Source: an uncultured Clostridia bacterium (GTDB taxonomy: Bacteria > Bacillota > Clostridia > Christensenellales > Pumilibacteraceae). Taken from it: 10,609 bases of DNA. The position numbers and the translations under genes were made by a program. The stretch's first letter is position 1. Every line of letters starts with the position of its first letter. Shown in pieces: positions 6,514 through 10,609 of this stretch. Location of the stretch: positions 1 to 10,609 of the forward strand of contig CAKQDN010000046.1 in assembly GCA_934229275.1 (NCBI GenBank). The letters run 5' to 3'. The notes under the pieces were generated by a model. That model was not told where the DNA came from. It saw only the letters and a list, made by a program, of their open reading frames with translations, and searched no databases.

Positions 6514-7899
6514 ATGAACGTAGTCGATTTGTATAAACACACCGCGGAAAACATGGACAAAGACGTCACGCTTTCCGGTTGGATAAAAAATCACAGAAAA
6601 CAGAAAAATTTCGGCTTTATCGATTTTCAGGACGGAACGTGTTTCAAGCACGTTCAGATAGTGTATTCGCAGGACCTCACCGAAAATTTCGACGAGGTTT
6701 CGAAACTTAAAAACGGATCGGCGATAGAGGTGCTCGGAAAAGTCGTGCCGTCCGAAGCCAAAGGGCAGACGTTCGAAGTCAAAGCGGAGAAGGTAACTCT
6801 TCTCGGCGACGCGACCGACGAATTCCCCATTCAGCCCAAGCGTCACACCCGCGAATTCTTGCGCGAGCAGGCTTATCTGCGCCCCAGAACCAACCTCTTC
6901 CAGGCTGTGTTCCGCGTCCGCAGCGTTGCCGCAATGGCAATTCACACCTATTTGCAGGATAACGGATTCGTGTACGTTCACACGCCTATTTTCACCGACA
7001 GCGACTGCGAAGGCGCAGGCGAAATGTTCGAAGCGACCACTTTGCCGCTCAATAAAATTCCGCTTAATGACGACGGTAGCGTGGACTATTCTCGCGACTT
7101 CTTCGGAAAAAAAGTCGGTCTCACCGTCAGCGGTCAGTTCGAAGGCGAGTGCTTCGCTATGGCGTTCAAGAACATCTACACGTTCGGACCGACCTTCCGT
7201 GCCGAAAACTCCAACACCAAAACTCACGCGTGCGAATTCTGGCAGGTCGAACCGGAAATGGCTTTCTGCGACCTCGAAGGTCTTATGAAAACCGAAGAAG
7301 CGCTGTTCAAATTCATCGTCAAATACGTTCTCGACAGATGCCCCGACGAGATAGATTTTCTGGACGGATTCGTTCAGCCGGGACTGAGAAACAAACTCGA
7401 AACCATGCTCGCGTCCGAATCGGCGAGAGTCACGCACGAGCAGGCTATCACTATTCTCAAAAACGCAGATAAAGAGTGGGAATTCAAGCCCGAATACGGT
7501 CAGGATATCGCAAAAGAACACGAAAAATACCTCACCGAGGAATACTTCCACAGCCCCGTGTTCGTCACCGACTGGCCCAAGGACATCAAGTGCTTTTACA
7601 TGAAACAGAATCCCGACGGAAAGACGGTTGCCGCGGTCGACTACCTCGTTCCCGGCGCCGGCGAAATGATGGGCGGCAGCCAGAGAGAGGAGGACTACGA
7701 TAAACTCGTTGCCGAAATGAAGCGCAGAAACATGAACATCGACGAACTTTATTGGTATGTCAATCTGCGTAAGTTCGGAACGTGCAAGCACTCCGGCTTC
7801 GGCATGGGCTTCGAAAGAATGTTGATGTACCTTACCGGTATCGACAATATCCGCGACGTTCTGCCTTTCCCCCGTACGCCCGGAAATTGCAGTTTCTGA
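6514..7899 (+). CDS. asnS: Asparaginyl-tRNA synthetase
   Basis: This cytoplasmic class IIb synthetase charges tRNA-Asn with asparagine at the expense of ATP. Its 461 aa match the family's usual length (about 460). The N-terminal OB-fold for anticodon binding covers about residues 17-110 (LSGWIKNHR, GFIDFQDG). The catalytic domain contains the linker to motif 1 (YVHTPIFT), SGQFEGE, motif 2 starting FRAENSNTKTHACEFWQVE (Phe228 onward), the PGAGEMMGGSQRE segment and motif 3 HSGFGMGFERM (His426 onward) with the invariant Arg435. The C-terminus is LPFPRTPGNCSF. The asparagine- rather than aspartate-type call rests on overall resemblance to AsnRS, including HACEFWQVEPEM. GGAG (6505-6508) lies 5 nt before the ATG. 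The gene is transcribed alone from a promoter immediately upstream. Confidence 0.96.
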   Translation: MNVVDLYKHTAENMDKDVTLSGWIKNHRKQKNFGFIDFQDGTCFKHVQIVYSQDLTENFDEVSKLKNGSAIEVLGKVVPSEAKGQTFEVKAEKVTLLGDATDEFPIQPKRHTREFLREQAYLRPRTNLFQAVFRVRSVAAMAIHTYLQDNGFVYVHTPIFTDSDCEGAGEMFEATTLPLNKIPLNDDGSVDYSRDFFGKKVGLTVSGQFEGECFAMAFKNIYTFGPTFRAENSNTKTHACEFWQVEPEMAFCDLEGLMKTEEALFKFIVKYVLDRCPDEIDFLDGFVQPGLRNKLETMLASESARVTHEQAITILKNADKEWEFKPEYGQDIAKEHEKYLTEEYFHSPVFVTDWPKDIKCFYMKQNPDGKTVAAVDYLVPGAGEMMGGSQREEDYDKLVAEMKRRNMNIDELYWYVNLRKFGTCKHSGFGMGFERMLMYLTGIDNIRDVLPFPRTPGNCSF

Positions 7900-7900
7900 T

Positions 7901-7972
7901 CGCATAGAATTCTGCGCATGCGCTTTTTCGGCGACTTCGTTTATGAAAAATAGCCGAAAAACGCCGATATGC
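7901..7972 (+). terminator. Imperfect hairpin region after asnS, possible terminator
   Basis: Two overlapping foldbacks follow the stop codon. One pairs cgcat (7901-7905) with atgcg (7918-7922) just before cttttt. The larger pairs gcgctttttcggc (7920-7932, one bulged C) with gccgaaaaacgc (7953-7964) around a 20-nt loop. Neither is a classic GC stem plus T-run, so termination here is plausible but not firm. Confidence 0.35.
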
Positions 7973-7983
7973 CTGTAAAAGTA

Positions 7984-8012
7984 TTGACTTTAAAAGCATA
8001 TTGTGTTACAAT
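7984..8012 (+). promoter_or_regulatory. Sigma-A promoter of the small membrane protein gene
   Basis: The elements are -35 TTGACT (7984-7989), 17-nt spacer and -10 TACAAT (8007-8012), with a start near 8019. It overlaps a possible TTG start at 8001 and so rules that start out in favour of the ATG at 8052. Confidence 0.8.
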
Positions 8013-8051
8013 AAAGTACATATTAAGGCTGTACCCATAAGGAGAAAATAT

Positions 8052-8294
8052 ATGAGCGTTTTTTATGAAAAAAAGGAAAGTTTTTGGTGGTTTTTGTTGG
8101 GATTCTTTATTCCTGTCGCAGGAATCGTCCTTTATTTCGTGTTTAAAAACACAAACCTTGCAAGAGCCAAAAAGTGCATGTACGGCGTTATCAGCTTCGC
8201 GGTCGCTGCCGTTTTCATCGGTATCGTCGTAGGACTTTACTATCTCAACATGGACCCCGTTTTCCGCAACCTCGAAACTCTTCTCGCAAAATAA
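8052..8294 (+). CDS. Small two-helix membrane protein of unknown function
   Basis: An 80-aa protein preceded by AAGGAG (8039-8044) 7 nt before the ATG. It has a first hydrophobic helix at about residues 11-31 (FWWFLLGFFIPVAGIVLYFV) and a second at about 43-65 (GVISFAVAAVFIGIVVGLYYL). A positively charged linker between them (KNTNLARAKK, 32-41) suggests the linker is cytoplasmic and both ends face outward. The first helix resembles a segment common in small uncharacterised Clostridia membrane proteins (FWWFLLGFxIPxxGxxLY). No catalytic motif is visible. It has its own promoter and a strong terminator, so it is expressed alone. It is convincing as a gene; the function is unknown. Confidence 0.85.
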   Translation: MSVFYEKKESFWWFLLGFFIPVAGIVLYFVFKNTNLARAKKCMYGVISFAVAAVFIGIVVGLYYLNMDPVFRNLETLLAK

Positions 8295-8310
8295 ATAAGC
8301 ATGCTTTGCG

Positions 8311-8348
8311 CGGCGTACCGACTCCCTCGGCGCGCCGTTTTGTGTTTT
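8311..8348 (+). terminator. Intrinsic terminator after the small membrane protein gene
   Basis: The stem pairs 8311-8321 (cggcgtaccga) with 8327-8337 (tcggcgcgccg), 11 positions with one mismatch and one G-U, with loop ctccc. It is followed by ttttgtgtttt. It starts 16 nt past the stop. Confidence 0.9.
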
Positions 8349-8393
8349 AAAAGCATTTTTAAAGCCGAAAAAGGAAAAACGGACGTTAGTTTA

Positions 8394-8423
8394 TTAGCCA
8401 AAATGCCGATAATGTGGTATAAT
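8394..8423 (+). promoter_or_regulatory. Extended -10 promoter of the sufC-like gene
   Basis: A perfect -10 TATAAT (8418-8423) is preceded by TGG (8415-8417), the extended -10 signature. The -35 is poor (TTAGCC, 8394-8399, 18-nt spacer). Start would be near 8430, leaving a leader of about 110 nt before the ATG at 8541. No other plausible promoter lies closer to the gene. Confidence 0.65.
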
Positions 8424-8430
8424 ATATGCG

Positions 8431-8520
8431 AAAATGCGTAAGCGCGGAGCGTTTACACCTGCATTTTGCGCGAAATCTCAACCGAGCCGCACAGAAAAAA
8501 CAAAAAGCGAAAAACGCTTT
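8431..8520 (+). other. Structured 5' leader of the sufC-like gene
   Basis: Two foldbacks occupy the predicted leader: aaaatgc (8431-8437) / gcatttt (8461-8467) with a 23-nt loop, and aaagcg (8504-8509) / cgcttt (8515-8520) with an A-only 5-nt loop. The second ends 10 nt before the GGAG. No known riboswitch class is recognised; whether the leader regulates is unknown. Confidence 0.35.
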
Positions 8521-8540
8521 CAACATATCCGGAGATAAAA

Positions 8541-9278
8541 ATGTTACAACTGCAAAACGTAAGTTACTATGCGCCCGACGGCGACGAAAAGGAAATACTC
8601 AAAAACGTAAGCCTTGAAATAAAGGACAAGTTCACGGTAATCACGGGGCCCAACGGCAGCGGAAAAAGCACGCTCGCAAAAATGATTGCCGGAATAATCA
8701 AGCCCACGAGCGGCAGAATTATTCTCGACGGAGAGGACATCACCGACCTTAACGTCACCGAACGCGCGAATAAAGGCATAAGTTTTGCCTTTCAGCAGCC
8801 CGTCCGCTTCAAGGGTATCACGGTTAAAGACCTTATCACGATAGCCGCCGGCAAAAAAATCAACGTGGGCGATGTGTGCAAATACCTGTCCGAAGTCGGT
8901 CTGTGCGCGCGCGATTACGTCGATCGCGAAGTCAACGCCTCTCTATCGGGCGGAGAACTCAAACGTATCGAAATCGCCACTCTGCTTGCTCGCGGCACCA
9001 AACTTTCCGTATTCGACGAGCCCGAAGCCGGTATCGACCTGTGGAGTTTTAACAACCTTATCGAAGCGTTCGTCAAAATGCGTGACAAGAGCGGCGGAAA
9101 CGTCATCATAATTTCCCATCAGGAGCGGATTTTAAGCATAGCCGGCGAAATCGTGCTTTTGCAAAACGGCGAAATCGTCAAAGTCGGTTCCAAAGAGGAA
9201 GTCATGCCGCTCATTCTCGATGCAGGCAGGACTTGTAGTGTGCTTGAGAAAAAACTCGGCTGCCCCGGCAACGAATAG
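8541..9278 (+). CDS. sufC: SufC-like Fe-S cluster assembly ATPase (SmsC type)
   Basis: A soluble ABC-type ATPase of 245 aa that in this family binds a SufB/D scaffold and drives iron-sulfur cluster assembly; it is not a transporter. All ABC motifs are present: Walker A GPNGSGKST (36-44), Q-loop FQQP (84-87), signature LSGGE (135-139), Walker B LSVFDE (155-160, catalytic Glu160) followed by PEAGID, and the switch His193 in IISHQ. The SGGELKRIEIA stretch is typical of SufC. The ATG at 8541 is chosen because GGAG (8531-8534) sits 6 nt upstream; the frame is open further upstream, but that part lacks conserved sequence. The partner scaffold gene lies 256 nt downstream on the same strand. No desulfurase or SufU is nearby, which fits the minimal SUF-like (SMS) system of archaea and anaerobic bacteria. 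Oddly, the final codons (PGNE and the stop) lie within a repeat unit that fills the following spacer, so the native C-terminus may have been altered. Confidence 0.9.
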   Translation: MLQLQNVSYYAPDGDEKEILKNVSLEIKDKFTVITGPNGSGKSTLAKMIAGIIKPTSGRIILDGEDITDLNVTERANKGISFAFQQPVRFKGITVKDLITIAAGKKINVGDVCKYLSEVGLCARDYVDREVNASLSGGELKRIEIATLLARGTKLSVFDEPEAGIDLWSFNNLIEAFVKMRDKSGGNVIIISHQERILSIAGEIVLLQNGEIVKVGSKEEVMPLILDAGRTCSVLEKKLGCPGNE

Positions 9279-9280
9279 CG

Positions 9281-9318
9281 CGGCTATCTAAGGCTGCGTG
9301 CTTGTCGTTCGTCGGTCA
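9281..9318 (+). repeat. 38-bp direct repeat, copy 1
   Basis: Begins cggctatctaaggctgcgtg and ends gttcgtcggtca. It starts 2 nt after the stop codon of the sufC-like gene and is identical to the copy at 9407-9444. Confidence 0.95.
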
Positions 9319-9406
9319 CGTACCATAAGTACGCTCACGCCGAACTCCTTCGCCTGCTGCCTTATCTAGCGGCACTCTTCGTCACCTCACTTCGGCAACG
9401 AAAGCA

Positions 9407-9444
9407 CGGCTATCTAAGGCTGCGTGCTTGTCGTTCGTCGGTCA
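9407..9444 (+). repeat. 38-bp direct repeat, copy 2
   Basis: Identical over 38 bases to copy 1, then diverges (tctttttt instead of cgtacc). With its left flank it can also fold locally: aacga-aagcacg (9397-9408) pairs with cgtgctt-g-tcgtt (9423-9435) with one bulge. Confidence 0.95.
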
Positions 9445-9534
9445 TCTTTTTTGCGGCAACGAAAGCCACGGACTAGAACTGCGCGCTTGCCTTGTTTAAC
9501 CTTATATTCGGCATAAAAAATCTCGGAGAACGAA

Positions 9535-10452
9535 ATGGATAAAATTCAGGAAAATTTACTCGCGGAAATAGCGGATCTGCACGGCATACCGGAAGGTGCG
9601 TATAATATCCGCGCGAACGGACAACTTGCCGGCAGAAATTGCACCGCTAATATAGAAATCTGCACCAAAACCGACAAACCCGGCATAGATATTAAAATAA
9701 AGCCCGGGACGAAAAACGAAAGCGTTCACATCCCGGTCATTCTCGATAAAAACGGTATGAAAGACAACGTGTACAACGACTTTTACGTCGGGGAAGGCGC
9801 GGACGTGGTTATAGTCGCCGGCTGCGGAATACACTGCGGCGGCAGCGAGGACATGCAGCACGACGGAATTCACACGTTTTACGTCGGCAAAAACGCGCGC
9901 GTCAAGTACATCGAAAAGCATTACGGCGAGGGCGACGGCATGGGTAAGCGTGTGCTTAACCCCGAAACCGTGGTCTACCTCGAAGAAGGTGCGTTCATGG
10001 AAATGGAAACCACGCAGATCAAAGGCGTGGACAGCACCGTCCGCACCACGAAAGCCAAACTCGGCGACAAAGCCAAACTCGTCATTCACGAAAAGATCAT
10101 GACGCACGGCGTTCAGCATGCCGAAACCGATTTTACGGTCGATCTCGACGGCGCGGACAGCGCGGCAAACGTCGTTTCCCGTTCGGTCGCGAAGAACAAG
10201 TCGCATCAGATTTTCCGCAGCAACGTTCGCGGCAACAACAAGTGCAACGGTCACACCGAGTGCGACGCCATAATCATGGACGAAGGCTCGGTCGCGGCTA
10301 TTCCGGAACTGGAAGCCAACAACGTCGAGGCAAGCCTTATTCACGAAGCGGCAATCGGTAAAATCGCCGGCGAACAACTTATCAAACTGATGACGCTGGG
10401 ACTTACCGAAAAACAGGCGGAAGAAGAGATAGTAAGCGGATTTTTGCGTTAA
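9535..10452 (+). CDS. sufB: SufB/SufD-like Fe-S cluster assembly scaffold (SmsB type)
   Basis: A 305-aa protein corresponding to the beta-helix core and C-terminal SufC-binding part of SufB/SufD, without the long N-terminal region of classical SufB (about 470-495 aa). In this family it forms the scaffold on which the SufC-type ATPase helps build Fe-S clusters in the cytoplasm. Recognisable segments are AGCGIHCGG (95-103, with Cys97 and Cys101), HDGIHTFYVGKNARVKYIEKH, and the C-terminal TECDAIIMDEGS (Cys243 in the position of the essential SufB cysteine), IPELEANNVEASLIHEA (Glu265, His270) and IAGEQLIKLMTLGLTEKQA. GGAG (9525-9528) lies 6 nt before the ATG. It follows the sufC-like gene on the same strand and is probably co-transcribed, although a repeat-filled spacer separates them and no good promoter is seen there. 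The short length and two-gene setting favour SmsB over full SufB. Confidence 0.92.
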   Translation: MDKIQENLLAEIADLHGIPEGAYNIRANGQLAGRNCTANIEICTKTDKPGIDIKIKPGTKNESVHIPVILDKNGMKDNVYNDFYVGEGADVVIVAGCGIHCGGSEDMQHDGIHTFYVGKNARVKYIEKHYGEGDGMGKRVLNPETVVYLEEGAFMEMETTQIKGVDSTVRTTKAKLGDKAKLVIHEKIMTHGVQHAETDFTVDLDGADSAANVVSRSVAKNKSHQIFRSNVRGNNKCNGHTECDAIIMDEGSVAAIPELEANNVEASLIHEAAIGKIAGEQLIKLMTLGLTEKQAEEEIVSGFLR

Positions 10453-10462
10453 TCGATAAATT

Positions 10463-10500
10463 TTGCGGTGACTAAACGTTATTTTCACCGCAATTTATAT
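10463..10500 (+). terminator. Hairpin after the sufB-like gene, possible weak terminator
   Basis: A perfect 9-bp stem ttgcggtga (10463-10471) / tcaccgcaa (10485-10493) with a 13-nt loop is followed by tttatat, a poor T-run. The next gene starts 21 nt later, so partial read-through into it is likely. Confidence 0.5.
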
Positions 10501-10513
10501 AATAGGTATTATT

Positions 10514-10609
10514 ATGAGATTGGATAAATTTTTGAAGGTATCGAGAATATTGAAGCGGCGCACGCTTGCCGCCGACGCATGCGATATGGGCAAAGTGTCG
10601 GTAAACGGC
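10514..10609 (+). CDS. rqcP: RqcP-like S4 domain RNA-binding protein, partial
   Basis: Only the first 32 codons are in the window; the gene continues past the right edge. The N-terminus MRLDKFLKVSRILKRRTLA followed by ADACDMGKVSVNG is the start of an S4 RNA-binding domain of the Hsp15/YabO (RqcP) family. In Bacillus the member RqcP joins the large ribosomal subunit with RqcH in ribosome-associated quality control, supporting alanine tailing of stalled peptides. The ribosome binding site is weak (TAGG, 10503-10506, 7 nt before the ATG). A TATAAT at 10498-10503 is too close to the start and lacks a -35. Linkage to the Fe-S genes may only be positional. The family call is firm; the exact paralogue is less so because only 32 residues are seen. 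Confidence 0.85.
   Translation, partial: MRLDKFLKVSRILKRRTLAADACDMGKVSVNG

Larger units (their letters stand above)
9266..9490. repeat. Array of foldback repeat units filling the sufC-sufB spacer
   Basis: Three units start with cggcaacgaa (9266, 9393, 9454). Units 1 and 2 share a perfect 38-bp direct repeat (9281-9318 and 9407-9444, offset 126); unit 3 (9454 to about 9490) is a degenerate copy. Between units 1 and 2 lies an inverted arm, gctgccttatctagc (9356-9370), which pairs with 9283-9297 (12 of 15) and, alternatively, its part 9359-9382 pairs with 9398-9420. A small hairpin cgtac/gtacg (9319-9333) sits at the middle of the first foldback. A T-run follows copy 2 (9447-9452). No ORF is supportable here. 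It looks like a dispersed palindromic element with a partial duplication. Confidence 0.8.

Noticed and set aside
6427..7905. A 492-codon open frame on the minus strand opposite asnS
   Set aside because: It is the exact antisense of a well-conserved synthetase, has no family motifs and no ribosome binding site, and is Phe/Val/His-rich as expected from complementing GAA/GAC/AAA-rich codons.
9487..9517. Separate promoter for the sufB-like gene (TTGCCT, 19-nt gap, CATAAA)
   Set aside because: The spacing and -10 are poor; co-transcription from the sufC-like promoter is simpler.
9279..9534. Direct repeats in the sufC-sufB spacer as a CRISPR array
   Set aside because: There are only two perfect copies 126 nt apart, with a spacer that contains an inverted copy of the repeat, and no cas genes. 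This is a foldback element, not CRISPR.
9556..10488. A 310-codon minus-strand open frame opposite the sufB-like gene
   Set aside because: It is an antisense shadow of a recognised gene, with the same composition artefact and no start signals.

Overview
The window looks like a chromosomal piece of an anaerobic, low-to-medium GC Firmicute of the class Clostridia, probably an uncultured gut lineage. This is inferred from the AT-rich intergenic spacers with textbook sigma-A promoters (TTGACA/TATAAT, 17-18 nt spacing), strong GGAG ribosome binding sites, a giant InlB-type repeat lipoprotein, a DegV-family protein, a two-gene SufCB (SmsCB) iron-sulfur module and an RqcP-like S4 protein. I could run no database search, so the taxonomic placement is tentative.

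Layout from left to right. Bases 1-121 hold a GC-richer non-coding stretch with a perfect 10-bp foldback and a fragment resembling the 3' part of a tRNA. A complete tRNA-Leu(GAG) follows on the minus strand with its own promoter and terminator. From about 467 a strong promoter drives one very large gene (582-5027), a lipoprotein built of about a dozen Y-x-F-x-G-W repeats followed by a GLUG-like C-terminal domain and closed by a good terminator. On the minus strand a monocistronic DegV-family gene (5337-6215) has its own promoter and terminator. It is divergent from asnS (6514-7899, asparaginyl-tRNA synthetase). A small two-helix membrane protein (8052-8294) has its own promoter and terminator. 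The right end carries a SufC-like ATPase (8541-9278) and its SufB/D-like partner (9535-10452), then the first 32 codons of an RqcP-like protein that runs off the edge.

Most genes here are single transcription units with individual promoters. The only clear functional pair is the SufC-like/SufB-like module: with no desulfurase or SufU in view it matches the minimal SUF-like (SMS) scaffold type. The two genes are split by a 256-nt spacer made of a repeated foldback element whose first unit starts inside the last codons of the ATPase gene. Its copies could form two mutually exclusive hairpins.

I found no phage, CRISPR, transposase, defence or biosynthetic locus. The most unusual items are the interrupted sufC-sufB spacer, the block-duplicated architecture of the giant lipoprotein, and the tRNA-like fragment opposite tRNA-Leu. 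The remaining genes look ordinary.
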